Shown piece after piece: positions 10,934 through 23,000 of a stretch of 64,000 nucleotides of DNA (positions are counted from its first letter, which is position 1; the number at the start of each line of letters is the position of its first letter). Position numbers and translations under genes: made by a program. The notes beneath the pieces were generated by a model. It saw only the letters and a list, made by a program, of their open reading frames with translations, was not told where the DNA came from and ran no database searches. The stretch spans positions 212,706-276,705 of the forward strand of contig BCIK01000002.1 of NCBI GenBank assembly GCA_039545295.1, written 5' to 3'. This DNA comes from Udeniomyces pyricola. Taxonomy: Eukaryota; Basidiomycota; Tremellomycetes; Cystofilobasidiales; Mrakiaceae.

Positions 10934-12620
10934 CTACAACCCCACGGCTCCGGCCTGGGGACTTGCCCACGCAACATCTTCCCATCCTGATGCCACGTAG
11001 ATTTCTCTCGCCCGAGCCTCGACCCGTTCCCGCTTCGCCATCTGGACCTCGTTCCCACGCAAATTGATCTCACTCCAAACCCTGACCGCTTCGTGGACTT
11101 CCTCCAGATTCTTGGCTCCAACCACGACAGGGACCATAGTCGTCTCTTTGGCTGATCCAGATGGATAAGGAACACCTCGCATTCCAAACCCAAGGGCGAG
11201 ATCAATCATTCCTCCCAACTCGCTCCACTCGCGGTCCGCGAGTTGGCCGACTTGACGGGTCGCTTCCACGAGTCCGGCGTTGCGTTCGTCGACTCGGATC
11301 GGATGCCAATCGGGTACACCTCCTGGGACGAGCAGACCCATGGCTAGAGGGGAAGCCGTCACGAGGCGCATACCAGAGGCAGAGGTCGTTGAAGACAGCA
11401 GGGAGGGCAGGAACGAAGGGAAGGCGTTGTTGGCAAGGTTAGAGTGAGCATAGGAGATGATGGCGGAGGGAGGATTCAATGGGAATCTTGCGGTTAGCAG
11501 GCGAGAAAGTCGAAGGAGCGTTGGAAGAGGGTAGCCTAAAACAATTGAAAGTAGCGTGAGCTGTGTTCCAAACAGATACTCAACCGACATCTATGTATAC
11601 CAAACTTACCGCTGATACCGATGTCCCTGACAAGCCCTTCCTCCTTCAACTTGGTCAATGCCTCAAACGCCTTGATGACTTTGTCGTCCCCTTCCCCAAG
11701 CGACGTGCTCTTATCCTCGGCGCCTAACCCCCATGCTTTGGCGGAAGACTCATCAGTCAGTGCCTCGACGGGCCGGTTAGCTGACAGGAGGACTTCAGGC
11801 TGGTTCGCAATGAATTCGACGTCATGCAGGTCTGGAGCCATCAGTCAGTCGAAATGAAAAGTCAATACTTGTCAAATTCCGTAACACAAAAGGCAGAAGA
11901 GAGCCGTCATAATAAGATATACTGACAGATCGTATCGAGGTAGTCACACTTGAGAAGCGCAATGGACCGCCGAACGCTCGCATCGATGTTGGCCGGAGAG
12001 TAGTCGAATCCATCCGAGGAGTATCTCCCACACTTGGAGCTTATCTTGTAGCTCTCGCGGGGGTACTCGTCGTGGAGGGCCTCAAACGCATTACCGAGGA
12101 CGGCTTCGGAAGGATGGTAGCTGCGATGCGACCAAGGAAGGACGAGAGCGAATCCTTTCAGTCTGCTGCATATGATCGGATCTTGCACCCGAGCATACTG
12201 TTTTGAGTTAGGACACACTGGGGACTCGTATCAAACATCCGGATGCCGTATCGCAGAGCGAGACGAACGGTTCGGAGCGGCATCATCTTTTCATCGTCCG
12301 TCGAAGGAGGGGCCGCGTAAACGCCCCAACCGAACGTAGCACATCCGAGCGCAATGGGTGAGTAGCCATCCGATGTCTGGGAATTCAAGGTAGAACAAGA
12401 GGTCAGCAACAAAATCAAGGTCGAGAAAGGACATGCAAGATACATGAGCGTCAAATCGGCCCGAGATCCTTTAGAGGTAGGTTCCCGAGTGCTCATGTGA
12501 GGAAAGACAAACCGAGGGAATTGGAGCAAACCGGAGGGTGTCCTGAGGTTCGGTAGGCAAAGCTGAGAGGGGGACGAAGGGAATTGTTGGGTATGTAGCC
12601 GATGGATGAGCGAACGACAT
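10934..12620 (-). CDS. Aldo/keto reductase, D-arabinose/L-galactose dehydrogenase-like
   Basis: A split minus-strand gene (start MSFAHPSATYPTIPF) for a full-length aldo/keto reductase. The family tetrad is visible: Asp in RMFDTSP, Tyr in HYHPSEAVLG, Lys in ISSKCGRY and His in IYLHDVEF. Later segments are LKEEGLVRDIGISG, SYAHSNLANNAFPSFLP and, near the end, VPVVVGAKNLEEVHEAVRVW, the usual C-terminal NAD(P)-binding stretch. The DTSP...SEAVLGNA and SSKCGRY context resembles ARA2-type NAD-dependent D-arabinose dehydrogenases (erythroascorbate pathway) and plant L-galactose dehydrogenase more than general aldo/keto reductases. Start 12620 gives a short leader joined by an intron to TSDGYSPIALGCATFGWGVY. 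Substrate assignment is inferred. It is divergently arranged with the monooxygenase gene at 13731. Confidence 0.88.
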
Positions 12621-13730
12621 TTTGGTGTGCAATGAGAGAGTCGTGAACGTGTAACATGTAACATCATCACCTTTTGGGACGGGTGATGCATCAACTGGCG
12701 ACGCGGCCGCGACGGGCGTAATACGACGAAGCGCGCGGTCGCGTGCGGCACGACATCGCTTACAGCCTGCGACAGTTATGAGGCAACAAATGTATGTTTG
12801 CTTAACATTCGGTATATATATGTATATATATGCGGTATTTGCTTTCCAAGACCACTACAACGACTCAGAGGATTGTCGATCGGGCGTGCGAGATGGCCTG
12901 ATCCTACCGGCTGCGCCGCACAGCAAAACTCACTCACTAATATAACGATTCACGCTACTATTGCGTGATATATAGACATGTGACGTACAGCGCTCAGCGT
13001 TCAGCGTTCATCTCATGAAGCGCTAGTTACTGTATTACAATATACGTAAGCGTTATGCATAATGATGTGACCTGCGGCGTTCTCCGGGAGGCATATCTAC
13101 ACATCAGCAGTTTTGAGCTGTGATCTATGATGTAGGTATATGTCGATTGGTCTGCAATATCGTCGCTTTCCCTTTCACTTGCGCCTAGCTTGATCTCCCA
13201 TCAATCATCCCTTGCTCGCAACGTAGCTCGTAGCTTAGCTCGATCTGCTGCTACGTCGTCAATTCACCTTTCATCCTCGTCTCCTACATCCTCTCCCGAC
13301 GACTCCATATCAAGATCAATCGATCAACGCGGCCATCAATCGTGTATCCTGGTCCCGACCTCTGCCTCTCTCCCCACGAGATAATCATTGTTAGTAAACA
13401 TGGATCGGAAGGAAAGCATGCGTGGGCGAGAGTCTGTCGTGTGCACATGAAGGGTCACATATCGCGACAGATCTTGAGCGGAACTTGAAGACGTTCCATT
13501 CTCCGCCTCAAAGTTTACCTCAATAGCCCCGAGTGTCGACAGAAGGAAACAAATAACCCCCCCTTCTCGTCGACTACACCGCCAATCTAGACTAACGAGT
13601 AACCATCTTCCTGTTCATCCTCTCACACAACACCTCGACCAGTTCTGATTCCCTCCAAGCTTCGGTGTCACATCACCATCAAAACGTTTCCACCCACCTT
13701 TCCACATTTCACACTTAACCTATACTTCTC
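12621..13730. promoter_or_regulatory. Divergent promoter between reductase and monooxygenase
   Basis: About 1.1 kb separates the start of the minus-strand reductase gene from the plus-strand monooxygenase gene. It contains TATATATATGTATATATATG near 12810-12830, repeated CAGCG/TTCAG words near 12990-13020, a CT-rich stretch near 13190-13300, and C/T-rich sequence just before 13731. No gene is convincing here. Confidence 0.5.
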
Positions 13731-16420
13731 ATGCTCGTCGCCGTCGTTGGAGCCGGAAGTACCGGCATTGTCTCCATCAAGGAGATGCTCGAAGAGGGAC
13801 TTGATGTCATCGGGTTCGAGAAGGAAGAGAACGGTCAGTGAGCGTGATCTCTATGTTATCAATAACTGTTACGTAGTACGCACGATAGTACACTGTACCC
13901 TGATCTGTCGATTCACAATCGCCGTCGAAACTACCCGATCGCTGACAAGATGCACGTTCGGTGTGATTACCCTGACATGTCCATCCCTTATCCTTTATCG
14001 TAGTCGGAGGTCTCTGGGTTTGTAAAGAGAACAGGCCTGATGTGACCACTTGCCTCAAGACGACTCAAGTCAATTTCAGTCGGCAGAGAATGGCCGTTAC
14101 CGACTTTACGTTCGGCGAAGGTGAAGAGTCTGGTCTCGCCTTGTCGATCAAAAATCCGTCTTGAGGATCTTATGTAACGAAGCTGATCCTTGTTTGATTT
14201 CCTTGGCCAGACATCCCCACACACCCACATGGACCCGACATGGATCGATATTTTCAAGCTTACGCCGACCACTTCGATCTTCGTAAACACATCAAATTCT
14301 CGACCACAGTTTTGTCCATCGACTTCGCTCCCTTGCCCTCTTCAGATTCGACTCAGGTCCTGGCCGATAGCGAACGACAATATCGTGTGGTTTATGAGGA
14401 ACGCGGAGAGCAGAAAGAGGTTGTTGTCGACAAAGTCATGCTCGCTACAGGGCTCAATCAGATCCCGTACCAACCTAGCGTACAAGGTCTCGAGAACTTC
14501 AACGGAAGAGTCATGCACTCTCGCTCTTTCCGAGGGTACGTTATCTGTCAAGATTTTTCCTGTACCAAGGATCCAATCAATTCGTAGTGCTCAGCTGTTG
14601 CTGTTTGTGTTACAGAGGAGAAGAATTCAAGAATCAAAAGGTCATCGTGGTGGGTTGCCGTGCGTCTGGAGCCGACATCACATCGGCTCTTGCCGCCCAT
14701 GATGCTCAAGTCTATCTCTCGCATCGTCGAGGAGCAATCTTTGTGCCGAGAGTGTGGCTCGGTAAACGTCAGTTCAACTCATAGTGTTGTGTCGTTTAGA
14801 CTCTCGCAGCCTCCGAAGCTTACGCCTCGCTGTTATCATAGCATTCGACCATTACTTGACCCGCAGGACGGCAATCCTTCAAGCCTGGCTTGACCACAAC
14901 GTCATGACCCACATCTCATCCTGGCTGAGCACGCAACTCATGTATCTGATGTAAGCCTTTCAGATTTTTTTCGGGGCCAGTAGTGCCGAACAATATGCAC
15001 AACCATAGCATAGACTGAATGATTGACCTGTTTCTTGTGCTGGATGTTCCACTTTACTAGACAAGCGACAAGTTTTAATATCAAGAAGGAGTGGGGACTC
15101 GCTTCTGGATCCGTTGATAGTGAGGTCATCTTGTTTCGTAGTTCAGACTCGGTATGAGATCTTCATAGAATTGACATGCGTGGATTGCTGCTTGCTTGCT
15201 TTCTAGTCCGAGGCACAGTTCCTACCATTTCAGACGATTTGATCCCGCTTCTCCATGCCGGTAAAGCTAGTGAGTATCGTCGGATCATCTTTGCACTACC
15301 TTCATCCCTTATCCCGGACTCACTGTTTTGTACACATACCATTCTACCAGTCTCTGTTCCAACAATCGACCGCATCCTCCCCGATGGTACGATCGTCTTT
15401 GGCACGTTTGAGGGCCAATCGACTCCTCCGCTCGAGTTGCCCCCTGGCTCCATCAATGCCATCATATTTGCTACGGGATATCAGTCGTCCAATGCCAAGC
15501 TTCCTCTATCACCCGCAATTTTGTCGCATATCGTTCCCCCACCTGCCCTCTTCCCGACTGTCGACGTCCCTCCCGGCAAATGGGCAAAGGCGGACGATCA
15601 CCACTATCTCTATCAGCATGCAATCTCCCCAACTCTCCCGAGTTTCGCAGTGTGCACGACTGGCTTCGCTCCCGTATGTTCGATGCGACCAATGATTAGT
15701 ATCTCACTTACCGTATAAAATCCGTGACCTTTCTAACAAGGTCTGATCATTTTTTTCTTGCCTACTCGATGTCTTTTACCCCAGGCTGGAGCTCCAATGG
15801 TCTCGGACTTGCGTGCGATGTGGACGGCCGCTCATTGGTCCGGTTCGAGCCAACTGGCCCCGGAAAAAGAGAGAGTGGCCGAAGCCAACAAAGACATGGA
15901 GTGGCTGGTCTCGCTTCAAAAACTGTACGTGCTACACATCGAACATCACCTGACTAGATTGTAACACTTTTAAGTATCTCTCATGCACTAATAAACACGT
16001 TTCCCCTTCTTACGACTCGACTCCGTTGGATATGTCCCCCCCCCCCCTTAATTGTTTTTCTCCTTCAGAACCAACGTCACGGCAGGTGCGATGCCTTACG
16101 ATCAACTCTTTAGATGGGCTTCCGAAGCTGGCTGCGACCTCTCCTACCTGTCCTACTTTTCGCTTTCTGCCTGGCGATGGAGTTGGAACAACCCCAAGCT
16201 AAGCTCCATGATCCTCGGCGGACCGGATATCGGACCGAGCTATCGCCTGCGTGGGCGTAAGAGCTGGGAGGGCGCAGAAGCCGCGATCTGGAGGGCTAAT
16301 GGGTTTCCCGAGGGAAAGCCCAGACGAGCGACGCAGGACGGATTCAGGTCCCGGATGCTTTGGGTTGGGGGAAGTTTGGTCTGTCTTGTGGCTGTTCTCT
16401 CGATACAAAGAGTCGTATGA
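13731..16420 (+). CDS. Flavin-containing monooxygenase
   Basis: A multi-exon gene for an FMO-type enzyme that uses FAD, NADPH and O2 to oxygenate soft nucleophiles (N or S). The N terminus reads MLVAVVGAGSTGIVSIKEML, with the FAD GxGxxG loop (GAGSTG), then VGGLW after an intron. Further blocks are TCLKTTQVNFSRQRMAVTDF, DIPTHPHGPDMDRYFQAYAD, the FMO signature FNGRVMHSRSFRG, the second Rossmann loop VIVVGCRASGADI for NADPH, and IIFATGYQSS, the conserved ATGY segment. The protein ends in a hydrophobic segment (MLWVGGSLVCLVAVLSIQRV), consistent with membrane anchoring. The NADPH loop is of the GxxASG kind also known in plant and fungal FMOs. Substrate is unknown. Confidence 0.9.
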
Positions 16421-16767
16421 GGGAAAAGAGAAGAGAAGGGGAAGGGGATTTGTCGTTTTGGTCTCGCTATCGCATTGTCGTTTTTTTTTTTTTTTTTTTT
16501 CGCCTCTCACGATGCATGGATAAATGTTCAGACTGGCTCGGCAGAATTTTGATGACATATCTATTTATGCAATTGAGATCGTTGAGACGCGCCGCACCTC
16601 GTGATGGTCACGTGAAGTCGTGATCTGTGGCCTGTACGTTGTACCCTGTGGCGCGCTGTGGCGCTGTGGCGCATGGATATCATTGGTTAGTACTCTTGCA
16701 TATCTTGCATCCTGCCGCGCCAGGATCTGCTGCCATCGACAGCATCCCTCAGGACCATCACCCCATC
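16421..16767. other. Short intergenic region before the methyltransferase
   Basis: It holds a T run near 16480-16500 (probable 3' end region of the monooxygenase transcript) and GTGGCGC repeats near 16645-16670. I see no gene. Confidence 0.5.
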
Positions 16768-19700
16768 ATGTCTACTTCATCTGCTTCGCCAGCTCTCGAT
16801 CCCTTTCGCAAAGATAGCAAGCGAGGTCAGCCTCACGGTCGTTCGTCGGTTGCTCCTGAACGGCTCCCCTGCTCACTGCTCCGCCCATGATTCGGACGCG
16901 TCGCGTCTCCTTCCAGCCCGACCTTTAGATGACGACGAACGCCTTCTCAACGAGCTCGATGGATACATGTCAAGGGGCACGGCGGTATGATGGTCTTCTC
17001 GCGTCTTTCACCGCAAATCCTAGAGGAATCATCGATCCCAAGCTGACTTGATCTGTCTTCCGTCCATGGTAGAAATCGCGCTTGATCGCCCGGTCGTACG
17101 CAGTCCGTTCACTCTCCTCTACTTGGCGTTTCCTTCACGACCCTTTAGGCGGCTCTCTTTACCCCTCTTTGTTTCATCCACTCAACTCCTTGCAACATCC
17201 TCGTCCAAAGGTCATCTAAGAGTGACAGCAGCTGACGTGTGAGTTCTTCTTCTGCGTACATGCGTTTTGCGCAGAGGAAACCAGCCCCTTTCTTCCCCAT
17301 CTGTCCGTCGACGACCGTGCCAAGCTGCATCAAGGCTCAGCAGAAGCAAAAGTTGATTCAGAGAGCGGAAGAAAATGGACCAAAGCCCGATACGGAGGTG
17401 GTGACGGCTTGTGAAAAGGTATGTGAGCATGGTGGGTTGGCGGTCATTAGGTTGGAGGTGGTTATCTGCTACTCGATCAGGCGCGGCGCAAACCATCATT
17501 CGTGCTTATACCTTGCCAGTCATGGCTCAGCATTCCTTGTTCCGCATGCTTCGGCTCTACTTTGTCAAGCACTGATCTATGTTGTTCCTCACAAACTTGA
17601 TCAGGTCCACCTGCAACCCCTCATTCGACCCTACACTGATGTCTCTCTCGGCTACTGTTCCTACCTTAACACATGTTATGGCGAAGTTCGTCCTAACTTC
17701 CTTATGAATCGCCAATCAAAGTTGGTAGTCCTTCTGACGGTTGAACCTTCTTCGCTCTGGCACTGCTCGGTCATCGCAGCCAACGTTCGCTCAATCACCC
17801 TCGTTGTCGAGCGGACCAACACCTTCGGGACGCAAGACGCTCGAATGCCGGTCAGTACCACGCTTGAATCTGCCCGATTAGCGACAAGACCTATCAAAAG
17901 TGTATACGTTCATATGGAATAGGAAGACACTGAATCAAAATTACCATCAATCTCTGTCATTCGCCTATCTCTCGTGTCCCCCTCATTCGCCCGTCCTTCT
18001 AGATACATTCATTTCGAGATCTGCCCACCCCCTCCTTCCCATATAGAGGCTGTCAACAAATCCAGGCTTTCTGCTCTTACTCCTGCGTCACTACCAATCC
18101 ACCAACCAGTGTCCTCCACCTCGACCTCCCTCTTGTCTCAAAATCATCCTGGCCCTCTGGTCCCTACTCCTCGCAGCCTAAAGAACACCATTCTGGACGA
18201 AGACGATCCTGTGCTGCGGTACCCTCCATCGTGGATCTCGGCAGATGTCAGAAAGTTTGATCTGTCCGTCTTGGGAAAGTGAGTGACATTTCTCCCCATC
18301 TCTCGGCGATCCTTGGTTTGCAAGAGTGGTGATAGGGGTGGAGAGGGAAGATGAGGTGGAACTGATTGGAACTTTTGATGTCGACACAGGTTCGACGTCA
18401 TCATGGCCGATCCACCATGGGTTAGTGACTCATTTTTCTACGCCTACTTGCCGTACAGCGCCAGTCAGACTGAATAGTCCCTGATGTGCCTTCTCCACTT
18501 TGTGACAGGATATCCATATGTCTCTACCGTATGGCACGATGACCGACGTTAGCCCATATCTTTTCTCTCTCTCTCTCTCTGCAATTCTTCGAGTCTATCA
18601 CATCCGTAACCCTGTGGCCGAAATACTTATCCCCCCTCCCCCCCTTTTTGTTTCGCTTTCTCTACAGGATGAGATGCGACGCCTCCCCATTTCAGACCTC
18701 TCTGCTCCCAACTCTCTCCTCTTCCTTTGGGTCACCGCCCGTGCGATGGAACTCGGTCGAGAACTTCTCACGTACTGGGGCTTCAAGCGTGTCGATGAAA
18801 TCGTCTGGGCAAAGACGAACCAGGTGGGCAAGTTGATTCGGACGGGAAGGACAGGTCATTGGCTTAAGTGAGTGCGGCCACTTTTTTTGTTGTCTTTGCT
18901 GTGAGAATAGGGCGGAGGCAGGGAGAACAGAGAGGAGACGACGAACGCTTGGATACGAGGCTGACTGACACATGCATCGCATCGCTGTCATCACCATGCG
19001 CTTTCGTCTTGATCGGACAGTCACACAAGCGAGGTCCGTTTTATACCCACTCATCGATATGGACTCATCGTTCGATATCTCCAAGGCTTGATGAAGTTTT
19101 CGTCATTATATTGTGACGTTGATCTCAGAACCACCCTGCTGAATCTTCTTCCCTATTCTCACACCTTCTAACCGAACAAACAGCATCTCCTCGTAAGTCC
19201 CCTTGCCACTCATCATCTTACCCCTAAAAACCGATCGACCTCCCTCATATCCCTCCATTCCGTCTCTTCTTCTACTCTTCCAGGTCGGACTCAAATCCTT
19301 GCCGACCCCGACGAATCCGATGCCCAACACCGCTTATCCGCCTTGGCTCACCCACCGCGGTCTTGACACCGATGCCCTCGTGTCCGAAGTCCGCGAGACG
19401 TCTCGCAAACCAGACGAAGTGTACGACATCATTGAACGATGCTGTCGTGGGGGCCGAAAGATTGAAATCTTTGGAAGGAAGCATAACACGAGGGAAGGCT
19501 GGTTGACTGTCGGGTAAGTTGGGTCTTTTTTTCCCTCTTCTTTTCTCTTCTTCTTTTGCTTTTGTCATACATGTTTCATTTCTTGGGGTTTTTCTTCTTC
19601 TTTTCGTTTCCCTTCTCATATCCAAGCGAACTCACCACGACGGTTCTGTGTGCTTTTGATCGACTCCCTTGTCTATGTATTCATCCTACGCGAACATCAT

Positions 19701-20098
19701 CCGACACAAAATCAGGAACCAAAGTGAGTTCTTCCCTTGGACGTCTCACGTTCCTCAATCCCTTGACACCTCACTCTTTCTCTCTGTCTTTCTCTGCAAT
19801 TTTTCTTCCAGCGAAACAAATGAAAAAGGAACTGAAACTTTCATGGTTTACGCCTGTCTTCTCTTTCCCTTTTTCTTTGTCTTCTCTCTCCTCTTCCTAC
19901 CCACGTTCCTCTCAATTTCCGCACCCTCTTCCCTCTCCCTTATCATATTTTGTTCCCTTTCTCTCAGTTGGAGGAGACTGCGTGTACGAACCAGCACTAG
20001 TCTCTCGACTCCGAGCTCGCTATCCAGACCGGATCAACCTGGCTCAGCAGGCCGCGACGCCAACGCTGACGACGATGACGACTTTCAATGCTTCTTGA
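16768..20098 (+). CDS. METTL3/IME4-type mRNA m6A methyltransferase (MT-A70)
   Basis: A gene of many exons encoding an MT-A70 catalytic subunit, which transfers methyl from S-adenosylmethionine to adenosine N6 in mRNA. The start MSTSSASPALDPF is the best ATG. A zinc-finger-like region shows FFPICPSTTVPSCIKA, then TDVSLGYCSYLNTCYG and LECRYIHFEI, the CCCH-type pattern preceding the catalytic domain in METTL3. The catalytic domain begins DVRKFDLSVLGKFDVIMAD with the DPPW motif, followed by PYGTMTDDEMRRLPI, FLWVTARAMELGRELL, VDEIVWAKTNQ and RTGRTGHWLNHTSEHLLVG. Near the C terminus are SRKPDEVYDIIERC, RKIEIFGRKHN and WLTVGNQIGGDCVYEPA. An intact DPPW distinguishes it from METTL14-type partners. 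An 8-nt exon (19716-19723) is needed to form the GNQ segment. No METTL14 or WTAP-like partner is in the window. Confidence 0.93.
19716..19723 (+). other. 8-nt microexon of the METTL3-like gene
   Basis: The exon GAACCAAA is flanked by an AG acceptor (ATCAG) and a strong donor (GTGAGT). The previous exon ends at 19513 (GTCGG before GTAAGT) and the next begins at 19968 (TTGGAGGAG). Joining the three gives GG-GAACCAAA-TTGGA, read as G-N-Q-I-G, which restores the conserved TVGNQ...G segment of METTL3 proteins and keeps the frame to the stop codon. Without it the frame breaks. Confidence 0.85.
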
Positions 20099-23000
20099 GG
20101 CTGACGATTCCAAGAGGCAACAGGGACCTCGTTTGGTCGAAGGAGGAAGTCGGTAGGTGTAGACTAGAGAAGAAGGAGAGGAAGCGGAAGGACGATTTGT
20201 TGCAGGGGGGGAAGCGAGGGCGAACGGGGGAGGAGGTCGGTTTTTCTTTCCTTTTTTTTCCAAAGCGATCTTAACATCCTTGGTTCCGAAGGAACCATGT
20301 CATGCGTGCACGGATGATAAGATGAGGTGGACGATGAAACAGAGCAATACTTGGTTCGAATTGATTTCGCTGGCGCGGCATCGCACGCGGGTGCAGGGTA
20401 ATTGACAGATAGCTTCGAAGCTAGTCGAGCTTTTTTTGTGCGTAATACATGGATATATATACTGTAAACTGGATTGTATATATATATATGGGAACGCATA
20501 TGCGCATGTCAGATATCACTCAGGCTGAGTTCGGTCAACGGCGATGAGCAAGGCTGACGGGTTTGAAGCTCGTTTCAATTGAGTATTATTCATGGATGAA
20601 AAGTGTGCCACATAGATCCGATACGTGGAAGCTCGACAAGGTCAAGCTCACGACGGGTATCGTGGAGGAGAAGGGCGATGAGATGGAGAGAAGAGAGGGG
20701 AAGGGGAGAGGGGGGGAGGGGGGGGGAGATTGGAGAAGAATGGAAAGAGGTGGGAAGAAGGAAAGAGGAAAAGAGAAGAGAAGGGAAAGGAAAAAAAAAA
20801 AGTCCCCCAGATAAGGGTGAGGGACGAGGGTCTTTGGTCTGCCCCACTTCTCATGAAGAAAAAGAAGATCATTTTCGAAATAGCAGACCTCACCTCGCCC
20901 CCTTCAAAAGAAGAGAAGTGGGATGACGACGCCCAAGACTCTCTTTCTCTCTTCCACTCTCACTCTTGACTCTCTTTTTTTTTACGAACCCGGAGCGAGA
21001 AAGCAATCGAAGAACTAGGACAAATCCCTTGTCTCAACAACGACCCCCCCGCAAGAAGGGGGGTTGAGGGAACCGCCTTGTCTCCCTTTCCCCCTGTCCA
21101 ATCTAGGAGAGTGACCAGGGAACCATTCTCTCCGCTCCTCTCCTTTCCTTCCCTCCCTACAAGACTCTGGCAGAGGGGAAACCTAAGAGTTGAAGCCCGA
21201 TGAGAGAGAGTGAGAGAGAGAAAGAGAGAGAAAAGAGAAGGAAAGAGGAAAGAAATGGATCCTTTCCCATCCGATCAGGAAGCGAGCCTAGACTCTAGCT
21301 TGACCCCCCTCCCAAAGGTGGAGGTTAACGAAGCTCTGAACCGAAACGAAAAAAGAATCCAAATCCTCCTCCCACTCCCCCTTTCTCTCTCGGACTCTCC
21401 TACTCTCTCTCGGTGGATCCCCTTTTCTGGTGGTAAAACCCCCCTTTGGTGCCGGATCCCGAGAAAGGAACGAAAAGAAAGAAAGGGAGAAAGAGATACT
21501 CGGTCCCTAGATGAACGGGTTTAGAGATCGAAGGGTTGGGATGTTCGTTTAGTTCATGTTTCCTCGCTCCAAAGAAGGGTGCCGCCAAAAGAAAGAAGAA
21601 AAGAGACAGAATGGGGGGGAGGAGAAAGGGAAAATCGCCTAGGGGAGCCGGAACCAAGCGAGAGGAATTGAGGTGAATCCAGACGTGGCCCTAAGTTTTC
21701 TACTTCGTCTCTCTCTCCCTCCCTTACTCGTGGAGCGGGAAGAAAGAGAGAGAGAAGAAACCGCGCGGCGAGCTTCGAGCTTGATGGAACTCGTCGACGA
21801 ATAAGGTCGATTCCCATGAAGGCAGAGCACGACGAGAAACGAGCAGGGGGGAGACGACCAATGAGAGGAACGAGGGTGAAGCCATGATGTGGATCGAGCG
21901 GAGCGATACGATTCTCTCCCTGGCAGTAAGGGAGTTGGGAAGGAGAAGCGACAAACGAGAGGGTGAGAAGAAGAGAGGCAATCATGGGTCTCGAATGTCC
22001 CACCCACGTCGAGTAACAAAAGGCGGACTCTTCGCCTTGGATTCGAATCATCGCAGCAGCAGCAGCAGCAAGCAGGCAAGGTGAGCAGTCAGGACAGCAG
22101 CAGAGGCAGACATGGACACGGCGCGAGCGAGAGTTGGTTCAAAAAATCAGATCAGCCGAAGTCGCGCAAGACAGACGGGGGGAGTGAACGGTCGCGTCGA
22201 GGTGTGTTTGAACAAAGTGACACGATGCAGGCAAAGGCGAAGCAAAAGGGGAAAGGGATGAAATTCTCCATCCGTCACTAGCGGTCCGAGAGTCGAGACA
22301 TGGTGGAAAGCAAGGATGAGGCTCCGAGTCGGGTCGAAAGCACGACGAGCGGTAAATGGAGCCCGAGAGAACAAGGGTGGAACGAAGAGAAGAGTCGAGG
22401 GCAAGAAAAGGGATTTAGGGTAGAAGAAGCAGACGCAAGGCAAAACGGGACCAACTCGAGCATAGAAAGAAGCTGAGCTGGAAATGGAAGAGGGATAGAT
22501 GAGAAGTGGACGGTCTAAGACTACCCTAAAGCTCGCCTCTGTACGCTCATACTTCCACCACAAGACGGGTATCACGATCGCGACCTCGCCTTGTTCTCGA
22601 CAAAACGTCCCCGACTCGGTCGAACCCAGCAAGAGCGCAATTCTCAAGCCTTTCTGTGTGTTGTCGACCAGCGAACTCTCGAGGGGGGCTCGAGCGCTGC
22701 ACCACCAACCTCCAAGCGGTCTCTCCCAAACACCGATCTGAGCTCTAGCTTCTACAATCTTCCAACCAGCCATAGCACTTGGCCTGACTGCAACCGCTCC
22801 CAAACCCACAGTCGTCCACAAAGTGATCCGAGACCCGACGCACGAAGGATCGCTCGCCGTGGCAACCCATGAAAGGATCCTCGTCGTCCTCGCCAAGCTC
22901 GACCATCTCCATCCAAAGAGCAGACTGACGTCCAACTCCAACTCATGCTTCCTCGAGTACACATCATCTGCTACCTGCTCGTTAGATTCTATTGCCGGTA

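Noticed and set aside
14640..14700. FMO NADPH loop G-C-R-A-S-G lacks the second Gly of GxGxSG
   Set aside because: Plant and fungal FMOs often have a GxxASG form at this place, so the loop is likely functional.
20640..20820. Plus-strand Lys/Arg/Glu-rich frames
   Set aside because: They are translations of simple AG-rich sequence with no start context, splice support or domain.
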